64,000 bases of DNA from Fluviicola sp. (GCA_002734085.1 NVXV01000009.1:67291-131290), one strand, 5' to 3'. Shown: positions 43,765 to 53,020, counted from the stretch's first letter. Program-made: numbers and translations. The notes: generated from the sequence alone by a model not told the origin.

Positions 43765-44703
43765 ATGAAAGTTACAGTAGTTGGAGCAGGAAACGTTGGT
43801 GCTACATGCGCAGATGTTCTTGCTAAAAGAGAAATTGCAAATGAGATTGTTTTATTAGATATAAAAGAAGGATTTGCTGAAGGTAAAGCACTTGATATTT
43901 GGGAGACTTCACCAATCAATCTTTACGATTCTAGAACAATTGGTTCTACTAATGATTATTCTAAAACGAAAGATTCTGATGTTGTCGTAATTACTTCAGG
44001 TATTCCAAGAAAACCTGGAATGTCTCGTGATGATTTAATTGCAACAAATGCAGGTATCGTGAAAATGGTGACTGAAAATGTGGTTAAACATTCTCCAAAT
44101 GCTAAAATCATTTGTGTTTCGAATCCACTGGATGTAATGACTTACTGTACTTACTTAACGGCTAAAATTGATTCATCAAGAGTTTTTGGTATGGCAGGTG
44201 TTTTAGATACTGCACGGTACCGTTCTTTCTTGGCAATGGAATTAAATGTTTCTCCTAAAGATATTCAAGCAGTATTAATGGGTGGTCATGGTGATACTAT
44301 GGTTCCTCTTCCACGTTACACAACTGTAGGAGGTATTCCAGTAACTGAACTTATCAGCGAAGAAAAATTGAATGAAATCATCGAACGTACGAAGTTTGGT
44401 GGTGGTGAAATCGTAAAACTTTTAGGAACTTCAGCTTGGTACGCTCCAGGTGCAGCAGCGGCTCAAATGGTTGAGGCAATTGTACGTGATCAAAAACGTA
44501 TTTTCCCAGTTTGTGCTTGGTTGCAAGGGGAGTACAATATGAAAGATATTTATTTAGGCGTTCCGGTTGTTTTAGGTAAAAACGGAATAGAAAAAATAAT
44601 CGAATTAGACTTAAATCCAGCTGAAAAAGCATTACTTGAAGAATCTGCTGTTGCGGTTCGTAATGTTATGAAAGTGCTAGATGATATGGATGTTGTTGCA
44701 TAA
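43765..44703 (+). CDS. mdh: Malate dehydrogenase
   Basis: A 312-residue NAD-dependent MDH of the lactate-dehydrogenase-like type that interconverts malate and oxaloacetate in the TCA cycle. The Rossmann loop is VVGAGNVGATCADVL (residues 5-19) and an Asp at the end of beta-2 (VLLDIKEG) selects NAD. Substrate-binding arginines are in ITSGIPRKPGMSRDDLI, with NPLDVMTY and RVFGMAGVLDTARYR. The catalytic His is in LMGGHGDTMVPLPRYTTVGG. Length is typical. It is a single-gene unit closed by a strong terminator. Confidence 0.97.
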   Translation: MKVTVVGAGNVGATCADVLAKREIANEIVLLDIKEGFAEGKALDIWETSPINLYDSRTIGSTNDYSKTKDSDVVVITSGIPRKPGMSRDDLIATNAGIVKMVTENVVKHSPNAKIICVSNPLDVMTYCTYLTAKIDSSRVFGMAGVLDTARYRSFLAMELNVSPKDIQAVLMGGHGDTMVPLPRYTTVGGIPVTELISEEKLNEIIERTKFGGGEIVKLLGTSAWYAPGAAAAQMVEAIVRDQKRIFPVCAWLQGEYNMKDIYLGVPVVLGKNGIEKIIELDLNPAEKALLEESAVAVRNVMKVLDDMDVVA

Positions 44704-44724
44704 TTAACATCGACAATTATACTT

Positions 44725-44754
44725 AAAAAAGGGAGCTTCGGTTCCCTTTTTTTG
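44725..44754 (+). terminator. Intrinsic terminator after mdh with UUCG tetraloop
   Basis: Stem GGGAGC (44731-44736), loop TTCG, GTTCCC (44741-44746), with a G-U pair, closed by a C-G pair that makes the very stable C(UUCG)G tetraloop. It is flanked by A6 on the left and T7 on the right. Confidence 0.93.
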
Positions 44755-44785
44755 TTTTAAATTAGTAGCAAATTAAATCCGCATT

Positions 44786-46858
44786 ATGAAATACTTTCTA
44801 CTATTAGCTTCCTTATTAATTACAGTCCTTTCTTTCGCTCAGGAAACAGAACGATTTCCATGTGGAACGGATGAAATGCATCAATACTTATTTGAAGAAC
44901 ACCCTGAATATAATCAAGGAATTATTAGGGCAAATCAAAAGTTAGAAGATTTTACCGCTGAATTTATTCAAAATCATGTGAATGAAAAAGCGGGTGATCC
45001 TTATATTATCCCAGTGGTGTTCCATATTATTCATGACTATGGAGATGGGAATATTGACGACTCACAAATTTATGATGCGGTTGAACAAGTAAATATTCAA
45101 TTTAGAAAACTAAATGCAGATACAGCAGATATTGTACAAGATTTTAAAAGTATTGCTGTGGACGCAGAAATTGAAATTCGCTTAGCTCAGTTAGACCCGA
45201 ATGGTAATTGTACAAATGGTATCACTCGAACTGTTTCTGATTTAACAAATGTAGGAGATCATCAAGTGAAATCATTGATTCAATGGCCGCCAGATCAATA
45301 TTTAAACGTATATGTGTGTAATCAAGCCGCAGGACTTGCTGGACATGCACTTTTGCCTTCAGCTGCCGATACTATTCCAGAATGGGATGGGATTGTAATG
45401 CAACACACTTATATTGGAACAATTGGCACTTCAACCTTCTTTAGAAGAACTGTGTTGTCACATGAAATTGGACATTATCTCAATTTACAGCATATCTGGG
45501 GAGGAAACAATGTTCCTGATTACTATTATTTACCTGTAGCAGAAGCAGCAAATTGTAACGAAGATGATGGGGTTGCAGATACTCCGGAAACAATCGGTTG
45601 GCAGACTTGTAATTTATCAGGTACTTCGTGTGGGACACTTGATAATGTTCAAAACTACATGGATTATGCATATTGCGCCAGAATGTTTACAGAAGGTCAA
45701 AAACTACGGATGCATGCTGCTTTGAATAGTTCTGTAGCAAATAGAGATAATTTGTGGAGTCCTGCAAATTTAGCGGCAACTGGAACGGACGGAACCACAG
45801 ATTACCTTTGTGAAGCAAAATTTACTTCAAATAGAAGAGTAGTTTGTGCCGGTGAAACAGTCACTTTTACGGATATTTCTTACAACGGTGTGAATCAAAG
45901 AGAATGGACTTTTCAAGGAGGAGACATCACAAACTCCACAGACTCTATTGTTCAGGTTGTTTATAATACGCCCGGGAAGTATAACGTTTCTCTTTCGTCT
46001 GGAGATGGTGTTACGACGCTTAATACTTCGGAAAGTGAATATATTATCGTAATGGAAAATCCAGGCTCAGTGGCTGGGTTTAACGAGTCTTTTGAAGCCG
46101 TAAGCTTAATCGATACCCGATGGGTTATTGAGAATAGTGAAATGCCAATAAATTGGGAACGCATTGACTATGGCTATAATAGTGATCATTCCTTTTATGT
46201 CAATAATTTTGACGGAAATAAAGGATTGAATTATGCCTTTCATTCAACACCTATCGATGCCTCGGTTATTTCACAAATAAAAATATTCTTTGACTATTCA
46301 TTTGCAAGAACAAGTATTGGTAACTCAGATCTTTTAAAAGTACAAATTAGTAATGATTGTGGAGAAACTTGGGCGACACGTAGATCTCTAGCTGCTTTGT
46401 CCCTAAATACGATGTCAGACACAATTACAAGCCCATTTTTCCCAATGAATGATGCGGATTGGGAGGAAGAAGAAGTTACCGTGGGTACATCAAGTTACAT
46501 GGTAGATAATTTAATGCTTAGGTTTTTATTTGAATCAGACGAAGGAAATAACGTTTATATTGATAATATCCGTATTTCTAGTTCTGAAACAGTTGGTTTA
46601 ATGGACCAATCTAAAGATGAATTACAGATGTATCCTAATCCAACCGAGAACAAATTAAACCTTGCCTTGACTGAAGAGTATACAAACGGTAAGTTAGAAA
46701 TATACGATGTTTATGGAAAGCTGATTAAAAGTGAGAATCTAACGTCCGAACTTTCTCAATCACTTGAACTGAATTTAGCAGGAGGGCAATATAGCGTTAG
46801 ATTTATTAGTAGTAAAGGAGATATCAGTAGTATTAAGAAGTTGATTGTATTAAAATAA
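44786..46858 (+). CDS. Secreted M43 zinc metalloprotease with PKD-like region and T9SS tail
   Basis: 690 residues. Signal peptide MKYFLLLASLLITVLSFAQ. A propeptide-like part precedes the pappalysin-type catalytic domain (about 60-330): VLSHEIGHYLNLQHIWGG supplies the three zinc ligands (H226, H230, H236) and E227, and NVQNYMDYAYCARMF holds the Met-turn. Cysteines nearby (CNEDDGVADTPE, CNLSGTSCG) form the usual disulphides. Residues about 345-430 are PKD-like (VTFTDISYNGVNQREWTFQG, GKYNVSLSSGDG), then a beta-sandwich. The last 75 residues (QMYPNPTENKLNLAL, LEIYDVYGKLI, LAGGQYSVRFIS, KLIVLK) are a type-A T9SS sorting domain. It is therefore likely exported by the T9SS encoded nearby and attached by PorU. 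Confidence 0.93.
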   Translation: MKYFLLLASLLITVLSFAQETERFPCGTDEMHQYLFEEHPEYNQGIIRANQKLEDFTAEFIQNHVNEKAGDPYIIPVVFHIIHDYGDGNIDDSQIYDAVEQVNIQFRKLNADTADIVQDFKSIAVDAEIEIRLAQLDPNGNCTNGITRTVSDLTNVGDHQVKSLIQWPPDQYLNVYVCNQAAGLAGHALLPSAADTIPEWDGIVMQHTYIGTIGTSTFFRRTVLSHEIGHYLNLQHIWGGNNVPDYYYLPVAEAANCNEDDGVADTPETIGWQTCNLSGTSCGTLDNVQNYMDYAYCARMFTEGQKLRMHAALNSSVANRDNLWSPANLAATGTDGTTDYLCEAKFTSNRRVVCAGETVTFTDISYNGVNQREWTFQGGDITNSTDSIVQVVYNTPGKYNVSLSSGDGVTTLNTSESEYIIVMENPGSVAGFNESFEAVSLIDTRWVIENSEMPINWERIDYGYNSDHSFYVNNFDGNKGLNYAFHSTPIDASVISQIKIFFDYSFARTSIGNSDLLKVQISNDCGETWATRRSLAALSLNTMSDTITSPFFPMNDADWEEEEVTVGTSSYMVDNLMLRFLFESDEGNNVYIDNIRISSSETVGLMDQSKDELQMYPNPTENKLNLALTEEYTNGKLEIYDVYGKLIKSENLTSELSQSLELNLAGGQYSVRFISSKGDISSIKKLIVLK

Positions 46859-46897
46859 AAAAAAGCTGTCCCGAATATTTCGGGGCAGCTTTTTCAT
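46857..46897. terminator. Bidirectional terminator
   Basis: 14-bp stem AAAAGCTGTCCCGA (46861-46874) with TCGGGGCAGCTTTT (46880-46893), one G-U pair, A-run on the left and T-run on the right. It separates the protease gene (+) from the convergent chalcone-isomerase-like gene (-). Confidence 0.9.
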
Positions 46898-46916
46898 AAT
46901 TGAATGTATATCTCGT

Positions 46917-47483
46917 TTAAACCTTACCTAGCATAGCTTTCTTTAAACCTGCATCTGCTGGCTTGTCGCCAAACCAAATCCCCCAAAGTGCTTTTTTAAA
47001 CTCAAGTCCTTTAGAAGTACCTAGTTTCTTACCGTTCATATAAACCTCAACTCCAGTACCAGGCTTGTAAATTAAAATGATATCGTCCCCTGTTTTAAAC
47101 TCTGTATTGAAAAAGCCCATAAACTCTTTGATTTCAGATTCTGTTGCCTTACCTTCAGTAGAAGTTCCAAATCCTTCCTTTACAGTCTCAACAAATTTAT
47201 CACGTGTTACCTTATCAGAAACCAATTTAATACGAATACAAGATTCTTTATCCATATTTATAACCTCCTTAGCATCACTTGTTTTCTCTGGAAGATATAA
47301 AGCGGATACGTAAAGATCAAAGAAGTATTTCTCTCTTAATCCAGCACCGTTGTATACCACAACTTTATCGCTAATCTTCATTTTCGCTGGGAATTTAGCA
47401 CCTGCAACTTCAATATCTTGCGCTTTAGCATTGAACATCAAGCTAGATGAAAGTAAGGTGATAAATAATAATTTCAATTTCAT
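46917..47483 (-). CDS. Periplasmic chalcone isomerase-like protein
   Basis: A 188-residue exported protein: signal peptide MKLKLLFITLLSSSLMFNAK ending AQ, then the chalcone-isomerase-like (CHI) fold seen in many Gram-negative proteins. Family marks are VEVAGAKFPAKMKI-like beta-hairpin (GAKFPAKMKISDKVVVYNGA), GLREKYFFDLYVSALYLPE, and DIILIYKPGTGVEVYMNGKK followed by ALWGIWFGDKPAD. Bacterial members probably bind small ligands such as fatty acids and lack the plant active site; activity is not expected. It is transcribed alone, divergently from a small lipoprotein gene 69 bp away. Confidence 0.87.
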   Translation of the reverse strand: MKLKLLFITLLSSSLMFNAKAQDIEVAGAKFPAKMKISDKVVVYNGAGLREKYFFDLYVSALYLPEKTSDAKEVINMDKESCIRIKLVSDKVTRDKFVETVKEGFGTSTEGKATESEIKEFMGFFNTEFKTGDDIILIYKPGTGVEVYMNGKKLGTSKGLEFKKALWGIWFGDKPADAGLKKAMLGKV

Positions 47484-47552
47484 AATTTTGTTTTTAATGA
47501 TTAATGTTTACTTTTAAGCAAATGTTATTCCAAAATTACAAATAAAAAAGAT

Positions 47553-47834
47553 ATGAATAGAGTTTTTAGTATTTTACTTGGTGGCGCATTTCTTTTGCTA
47601 ACTTCTTGTGGCGGAGGATGGAACGATGAGCGTCAAACGAAAATTAAAAATGATTGTATTTCTGAAGGAAATTATGATTGTGATTGTTATGTCAAAACAA
47701 CAATGGAAGTTTTTCCAAATCCTGAAGACTATAATAAGCAATCAGATGAAGACAAAGTAAACTATGAAGAGAAGTTAAAATCTTGTGAAGTAGAAGTGGA
47801 TGATTCAGCTGATGAAGAGCTTGAGTCGTTTTAA
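47553..47834 (+). CDS. Small cysteine-containing lipoprotein
   Basis: A 93-residue lipoprotein: signal peptide MNRVFSILLGGAFLLLTSCG with lipobox L-T-S-C (C19). The mature part has four further cysteines, DCISEGNYDCDCYVK and LKSCEVE, which may form two disulphides, and an acidic tail (DDSADEELESF). No domain is recognised. Small lipoproteins with a similar C-x-C pattern occur in many Bacteroidota without a known role. It is a single-gene unit followed by a clear terminator. Confidence 0.75.
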   Translation: MNRVFSILLGGAFLLLTSCGGGWNDERQTKIKNDCISEGNYDCDCYVKTTMEVFPNPEDYNKQSDEDKVNYEEKLKSCEVEVDDSADEELESF

Positions 47835-47865
47835 ACTTTGTTTTCACGTGAAAATGAATTGAAAG

Positions 47866-47895
47866 CAGTCCCGAATTCTCGGGACTGTTTTTTTT
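47866..47895 (+). terminator. Intrinsic terminator after the small lipoprotein gene
   Basis: Perfect 9-bp stem CAGTCCCGA (47866-47874) and TCGGGACTG (47879-47887) with loop ATTC and a T9 tract. The tract touches the 3' end of the convergent DUF58 gene. Confidence 0.92.
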
Positions 47896-48814
47896 ATATC
47901 ATCTTTTTCCTTTTTGTCAAATACTGAATAAGGACATCATTGAATAATTCATTCGTATCAGCCTGTTTAAAATCAATACCGAAAGCACCACATTTTTGCT
48001 CCACTTCTTTAAAGTATTTATGTGTTTGTTCAATATAGTGCTCTTTTACTTCGCTTGGAACAAGTTTCATTTTTTCACCTGTTTCCATATCAACCATCGT
48101 ATAAGGACGGTTTTCTAATTCGAAATCCAGTTCATTTTTCTTGTCGACAACGTGAAATAAAATCACTTCGTGTTTGTTGTGTTTCAAATGCTGAAGCGCT
48201 TCAAAGAGTTGGTCTTTGTTTTCGGGGTCATCCAACATATCTGAAAATATAATCACCAAACTTCGTTTATGACTTAATTCAGCAATATCGTGTAAAGCCT
48301 GAATAGCCGAGGTAGACTTGATCTTTTTTTGGTCGTATGGTTTAAGTTGCTTCTCTAATTCAGAATACAAATACCTGTGATGACGTGTGGAAGATTTCGT
48401 TTCGGTATGAAGCTCTAGTTGATCACTAAAAAGTGAGAGCCCAACAGCATCTCGTTGCTTTTTTAATAACTCTATCAATGAAGCGATCGCATAAATACTA
48501 AACTTCATCTTACTCCATGCGTCTTTGTTTTGAAATAACATAGAACTGGAACAATCGAGTACCATTTGACAACGTAAATTGGTCTCTTCTTCGTACTTTT
48601 TTGTAAACAATTTTTCAGTTCTGGCGTACAGTTTCCAATCTACATGTCGCGTTGATTCACCCGTATTATACAGTCGGTGTTCAGCAAATTCAACAGAAAA
48701 CCCATGAAATGGACTTTTGTGCATTCCTGTGATAAATCCTTCGACAACGTGTTTGGCAAGTAGCTCTAAGCTTCCAAATTGTGCAAGGTATTCTCTCTGG
48801 ATTTGTTCTGACAT
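47894..48814 (-). CDS. DUF58 domain protein (vWA-like)
   Basis: About 306 residues from ATG 48814 (MSEQIQREYLAQFGSLELLA); the open frame continues to 48862 but DUF58 proteins of this group start as chosen. The DUF58 core is GMHKSPFHGFSVEFAEHRLY, NTGESTRHVDWKLYARTEKL and FTKKYEEETNLRCQMVLDCS with SSM after it. The last is a vWA MIDAS motif D-x-S-x-S, and DMLDD supplies a further acidic loop. Such proteins usually work with a MoxR-type AAA ATPase in protein maturation or gliding-related clusters; no moxR is next to it here. The gene follows nth on the same strand with a 6-bp gap to the nth stop. Confidence 0.86.
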   Translation of the reverse strand: MSEQIQREYLAQFGSLELLAKHVVEGFITGMHKSPFHGFSVEFAEHRLYNTGESTRHVDWKLYARTEKLFTKKYEEETNLRCQMVLDCSSSMLFQNKDAWSKMKFSIYAIASLIELLKKQRDAVGLSLFSDQLELHTETKSSTRHHRYLYSELEKQLKPYDQKKIKSTSAIQALHDIAELSHKRSLVIIFSDMLDDPENKDQLFEALQHLKHNKHEVILFHVVDKKNELDFELENRPYTMVDMETGEKMKLVPSEVKEHYIEQTHKYFKEVEQKCGAFGIDFKQADTNELFNDVLIQYLTKRKKMI

Positions 48815-48868
48815 ACTCGAAAGATAGTGAATTTTGAGATTAGTTAAAGGTGAATTGGGCAAAAATCA

Positions 48869-49516
48869 CTATTCCTTATACTCTTTTAACACAGATTTCC
48901 TTCCAACTTCTCTAGTGATAAAGTCAACACTCAACTTAGGACTCCTTGCCGGAGAATATTCGCGACCATAAAAGATGATTTGTAAATGCAGCTTATTCCA
49001 TGTTTCTCTAGGGAAAATTTTCTTTGCATCTTTTTCCGTTTGCACCACATTTTTACCATTCGTTAGTCCCCAGCGATACATCAATCGATGGATATGCGTA
49101 TCAACGGGGAATGCTGGTTCTCCAAAGGCTTGTGACATCACCACACTAGCTGTTTTGTGTCCAACTCCTGGCAAAGCTTCCAAATCTTCATAATTGTCTG
49201 GCACCTCTCCATTATGTTTGTCAATAATGATTTGTGATAAGTCATAAATTGCTTTAGACTTTCTGGGAGATAATCCGCATGGACGAATAATTTGTTTGAT
49301 TTCATCCACATCCAGTCGAATCATTTCATGGGGAGTTGAAGCTCTATCAAACAGTATTGGAGTTATGGTGTTTACACGCTTGTCTGTACACTGCGCCGAC
49401 AATAAAACGGCAATCAGTAATGTATAAGCGTCTTGATGATCGAGTGGGATAGGGGTGTTTGGATATAATTTTTCCAATTCATTGATTACGTATTCAGCTT
49501 TTTCTTTTCGTGTCAT
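48869..49516 (-). CDS. nth: Endonuclease III, without the iron-sulphur cysteines
   Basis: A 215-residue HhH-GPD DNA glycosylase/AP lyase for oxidised pyrimidines. The helix-hairpin-helix is EALPGVGHKTASVVMSQA with catalytic K121; the catalytic Asp is D139 in AFPVDTHIHRLMYRWG. AQCTDKRVN is the usual pocket region. The C-terminus (LQIIFYGREYSPARSPKLSV, DFITREVGRKSVLKEYKE) has no cysteines, so the C-x6-C-x2-C-x5-C cluster of E. coli Nth is missing; the S of REYSPAR sits where the first Cys would be. The first 23 bp overlap the 3' end of the upstream TPR gene, which suggests coupled translation. Confidence 0.93.
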   Translation of the reverse strand: MTRKEKAEYVINELEKLYPNTPIPLDHQDAYTLLIAVLLSAQCTDKRVNTITPILFDRASTPHEMIRLDVDEIKQIIRPCGLSPRKSKAIYDLSQIIIDKHNGEVPDNYEDLEALPGVGHKTASVVMSQAFGEPAFPVDTHIHRLMYRWGLTNGKNVVQTEKDAKKIFPRETWNKLHLQIIFYGREYSPARSPKLSVDFITREVGRKSVLKEYKE

Positions 49517-50153
49517 TTTCTTTTAGTTTAAACCCGTTTTTCACAAAAGAAATAAACTCAATAAAAACACTTCTTTTGGAAACTACATCTTTAAAAATTT
49601 CTTTTTTTGTCTGTTGTTTGTCAGGAGTTAACTTTTTGGGTTGAATTTTTTCTCCTTTAGGAATACTGCTTTCAGTATCAGTAGTGGCTTCCTTACTAGT
49701 TCGCCCCTCGACTTCATCAAGTGTATCAAACATCCCTTTTTGAATTTTAGCTAACTTATCCGCTTTTTCAAAATTGCGTTGAGCCTTACTTTGATAGCCT
49801 TGTTTCTCCATCAAAAGACCCAAATTATTATGAGAAATTGCATCTTCAGGATCTATTTCTACAGCTTTCTGATAATCCTTTATAGCACCTTCTAAATCTC
49901 CAAAATAATCACGTGCATAAGCTAAGGAGGCATATCGATACGCATTGTCTTTATCTAACTTAAGTGAAAGCAGTAAATCGTCTAAGCACTTTTTCTTCTG
50001 GTTTAAATGCAAGTAAACAACGCCCCGGTGTGATAATATATCGGGGTGGTTAGGTGCTTCAGCCAGCGCTTTATTAAAAGCTATCAGCGATTTATCCAAC
50101 TTTTGTTGGTCGAGTAATTCTTGTGCTTTTTTATGATGCGAATTAATATACAT
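49494..50153 (-). CDS. TPR-repeat protein
   Basis: A 219-residue cytoplasmic protein with three to four tetratricopeptide repeats in the first 135 residues: AQELLDQQKLDKSLIAFNKA, LAEAPNHPDILSHRGVVYLH, LDKDNAYRYASLAYARDYFG and VEIDPEDAISHNNLGLLMEK. The remainder is a charged, Lys/Thr-rich tail with a hydrophobic patch (RSVFIEFISFVKNGFKL). No signal peptide. It is likely a scaffold or adaptor; the partner is unknown. It overlaps nth by 23 bp and is divergent from a small + strand gene, so nth is probably expressed from its promoter. Confidence 0.85.
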   Translation of the reverse strand: MYINSHHKKAQELLDQQKLDKSLIAFNKALAEAPNHPDILSHRGVVYLHLNQKKKCLDDLLLSLKLDKDNAYRYASLAYARDYFGDLEGAIKDYQKAVEIDPEDAISHNNLGLLMEKQGYQSKAQRNFEKADKLAKIQKGMFDTLDEVEGRTSKEATTDTESSIPKGEKIQPKKLTPDKQQTKKEIFKDVVSKRSVFIEFISFVKNGFKLKENDTKRKS

Positions 50154-50182
50154 TTGTACTATTAAAATTGAATTTCAAAGTT

Positions 50183-50410
50183 ATGGACTTTCCGCAATAT
50201 AGAAAACGTTTTGACAGTAAGTCTTTTTATAAAATAATAAACGAACGAACCTTTGAAGAAGTTCAGTTAATTGGTGACAAAGTGTTCAAACATCAAATTA
50301 AGGCTGACAAATACTTTGAAATCATTCAAATTCAGGACATGCTAAAAGCAGAAGGAGGGATGTATTTTTTTTCTAATGAGCTAGAGTACAATAAATACCA
50401 AAAAGCGTAA
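50183..50410 (+). CDS. Small conserved hypothetical protein
   Basis: A 75-residue protein from ATG 50183 (MDFPQYRKRFDSKSFYKIIN); a TTG at 50168 would add five residues that look like leader sequence. It continues RTFEEVQLIGDKVFKHQIKA and ends YFFSNELEYNKYQKA. I recall similar small proteins opening with M-x-F-P-x-Y-R-K in other Flavobacteriia, so it seems to be a lineage-specific family of unknown role. No membrane helix or motif of known function. It lies alone between the divergent TPR gene and the convergent SpoIIE gene. Confidence 0.7.
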   Translation: MDFPQYRKRFDSKSFYKIINERTFEEVQLIGDKVFKHQIKADKYFEIIQIQDMLKAEGGMYFFSNELEYNKYQKA

Positions 50411-50418
50411 ACGAAAGA

Positions 50419-52758
50419 TTAGATTCTAACTGCAACAATACAAATATCATCTACTTGTTCATAGTCTCCCATCCAGGTGTTTAATTCTTTTTCTAAAAGT
50501 TCTTTATGCTCTTCAATAGGATGGTGTTGAATAGATAAAAGAAACGCTCTAAATTTTCCAACTTTGTATTTCTTACCTTTTTCACCCCCAAACTGGTCGA
50601 CAAATCCATCGGAGAACAAATAAATTGTATCGCTTTTACTTATAGATATTGAATGGGTAGTGAAAGGATTGGCATTGTGATAAATACCAATGGGCTGCTT
50701 ATCGGGTTTAAATTCTTTTAAATTAAGTTTATTCATGGTATTTGAAATAATCCAAAGTGGATTGTTTGCGCCCGCCCATTTAATCTCACTTTTATCTTCA
50801 TTGAAAGCACACAAACTAATATCCATTCCATCATTTACCGACTCACCACTTTTTTCCAATTTTTCGATGATAATTTTTCGAGTGAGGTCTAATATTTTTC
50901 CAGGTTCAGTAACCTTTTCTTCTAATAATACTTTTGACAGCGCATTAGAGCAAATCACACTGATCATTGCTCCAGGAACACCATGTCCTGTACAATCAGC
51001 AACAGCTAAATATGTTTTGTTTTCAAAAGTCTCTGTCCAGTAAAAATCGCCGCTTACTACATCTTTTGGTTCAAATATTACGAATCCTTTATCCAGACTA
51101 TCTGCTAACCTTGATTTTGAAGGCAAAATTGCTTCTTGTATTCGTTTGGCATAATTGATTGAATCTGAAATTTCTTGATTTTTAACCTCTACAATATCTT
51201 TTTGTTTCTCAATGATGTTATTTTGCTTTTTCGTCACTTTGAAACGATTGAACATTATAAAAGCAAAAATCAATATGAGTAGTGCTACAACTCCAAGTGT
51301 GATTTGTTGATTTTGTTTTGACTTTAATTCTTTTTCCTTTTGTTCAACTAATAGCTCATTTACTTTGTTTTGTTCGGCAAAAGCAACACTATCTGCAATT
51401 TTCTTCATGCGATAATTGTACTCAGTTTCTTTCTCTATTGCAGCTTTTTTGTTTTCCAGACTATTTAGTTCATCTCTTAAGTTTATGAATTTATGATAGT
51501 AACTAAGTGAGTTTTTAAAATCTTCAACCTGGTAATAATATTCATAGAACTTATGATATGCAGACATTCTAAATTTATCAGAATTCATATCTTCAGCAGA
51601 CTGTAACATCTTTTTGTATAAAGGAAGACACTTTTCAACCTCTCCTAATTTAGAGTACGTTGTTCCTAGGGATGAATATGCAGTAATTAACTGTCGCTTT
51701 GATTTATTTCTTTCTCCTATTTCAATTGCTTCTAATAGATAAGTTTGTGCTTCTTTGTACCTTTCTAATTTATTAAGTACGTTCGCAACATTCGTATTGG
51801 CAGACATGATATTCTCCTCGACATTCACCTCTCTAGCTATTTTTAAGGCATCTTCATAATACTCAAGAGCTTCGTCGTATTTTTCCTGATTTTTAAGAGC
51901 AACCCCCATATTGTTATACATTCTACCAATGTCTTTCTTGTTACCGTTCTGCTCATATAACTCAATTGATTTTTTATAATAGTCAATGGCCAGATCATAG
52001 TCTTCCATATTCTTATAGAGAATCCCAATGTTACTTAAGACTCCTGCTATTCGATTAATACTTTTCGATTCTTTAGCCAGGTCTAGTGCTCTGAAATTAT
52101 AGTCTAAAGCTTTTTTATACTTTCCCTGGTTTTTGAATATAACAGCTGATGTTCCAATTGCTTTCGATTGAATACTCACATCTTTGGTCATTTTGGCAAT
52201 TCTATTGGCTTCTTCATAGTGAAGTAAAGCCTCATCGTATTTTCCTCGGATGTGATGAGAAACTCCAAACCACATTAAAGTCTTTGAGTAGATTTTTAAA
52301 GCGTTAAGTCGCGCAGGCTTGTGACTCTTGAATTCCATTGGTTTTAAAATGTCTATCGCTTTAAAACCAAGTGAGTCAGACATCTCAAACATTCTCTGTT
52401 TATAGAAAAGTTTTCCTTTTGAGGAGTATCCGCGAGCTTTAAAAACTTCTAAATACAGTTGTTTCTCTTCATTTAATTTCGTCTTCCATTTTTCTACGGC
52501 CTTATCACTTAAGCCAATTGCATTGTCAAAATAATGTATAGAAGAATCAAGAGTACTCTCATTTTTAGAGAATTGCCATCCTAACTCTAGGTAAACATCA
52601 ATTATCACTGTATCCCTCAGAAAACTCTCAGAAGCGGGTAGGTTTTCGATTACTGAAAATAAGGAGTCAATTTTCTTTTGATCCTGTCCAAAAGATTGGA
52701 CACAAACAAGTAATGTAAATAGAAATATTGAAACCTTTCCCAGCAAATTAAAACGCAT
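50419..52758 (-). CDS. TPR-containing sensor with SpoIIE-type PP2C phosphatase domain
   Basis: 779 residues: signal peptide (LGKVSIFLFTLLVCVQSFGQ), about eight TPR units over residues 60-420 (for example NRIAGVLSNIGILYKNMEDY, DLAIDYYKKSIELYEQNGNK, GRMYNNMGVALKNQEKYDEA), a coiled coil (430-480), one membrane helix (about 487-507, GVVALLILIFAFIMF), another coiled coil, then a PP2C SpoIIE phosphatase (about 555-779). In the last, VSGDFYW, LAVADCTGHGVPGAMISVIC, DGMDISLCAFN and IYLFSDGFVDQFGG provide the metal-binding aspartates. Such proteins dephosphorylate anti-anti-sigma-type regulators in response to periplasmic cues; the partner is not in this window. Confidence 0.92.
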   Translation of the reverse strand: MRFNLLGKVSIFLFTLLVCVQSFGQDQKKIDSLFSVIENLPASESFLRDTVIIDVYLELGWQFSKNESTLDSSIHYFDNAIGLSDKAVEKWKTKLNEEKQLYLEVFKARGYSSKGKLFYKQRMFEMSDSLGFKAIDILKPMEFKSHKPARLNALKIYSKTLMWFGVSHHIRGKYDEALLHYEEANRIAKMTKDVSIQSKAIGTSAVIFKNQGKYKKALDYNFRALDLAKESKSINRIAGVLSNIGILYKNMEDYDLAIDYYKKSIELYEQNGNKKDIGRMYNNMGVALKNQEKYDEALEYYEDALKIAREVNVEENIMSANTNVANVLNKLERYKEAQTYLLEAIEIGERNKSKRQLITAYSSLGTTYSKLGEVEKCLPLYKKMLQSAEDMNSDKFRMSAYHKFYEYYYQVEDFKNSLSYYHKFINLRDELNSLENKKAAIEKETEYNYRMKKIADSVAFAEQNKVNELLVEQKEKELKSKQNQQITLGVVALLILIFAFIMFNRFKVTKKQNNIIEKQKDIVEVKNQEISDSINYAKRIQEAILPSKSRLADSLDKGFVIFEPKDVVSGDFYWTETFENKTYLAVADCTGHGVPGAMISVICSNALSKVLLEEKVTEPGKILDLTRKIIIEKLEKSGESVNDGMDISLCAFNEDKSEIKWAGANNPLWIISNTMNKLNLKEFKPDKQPIGIYHNANPFTTHSISISKSDTIYLFSDGFVDQFGGEKGKKYKVGKFRAFLLSIQHHPIEEHKELLEKELNTWMGDYEQVDDICIVAVRI

Positions 52759-52981
52759 TTAAAAATATTGTTTGTCAGGCGAATATAGAAATTATATTTT
52801 TAAATGCAGTAATATTTAATTTAGTGAGAATTCATCTTGTTTTGTAGAGAAAAAAATCAATATAATGCTGTTTTGGAGTAGTAAACATTAATGAAATTAA
52901 GTTTTTAAAATCATTTTTTTCTATTGTAAGTTAGATTCAAATTGATGATAAAAACTTCAAAAAAAGTAAACCAATTCAGAG

Positions 52982-53020
52982 GTAAATAAAAAAGGCTGTC
53001 CCTTAATGAAACAGCCTTCA
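52982..53020 (-). terminator. Intrinsic terminator of the lipoprotein gene to its right
   Basis: Stem AAGGCTGT (52992-52999) with ACAGCCTT (53011-53018). On the - strand it is followed by a T-run (A-run at 52984-52993 on +). Confidence 0.85.

Noticed and set aside
47894-48814. DUF58 gene as part of a MoxR/BatA stress cluster
   Set aside because: No MoxR ATPase, BatA or BatD homologue lies next to it; its neighbours are nth and a small lipoprotein.
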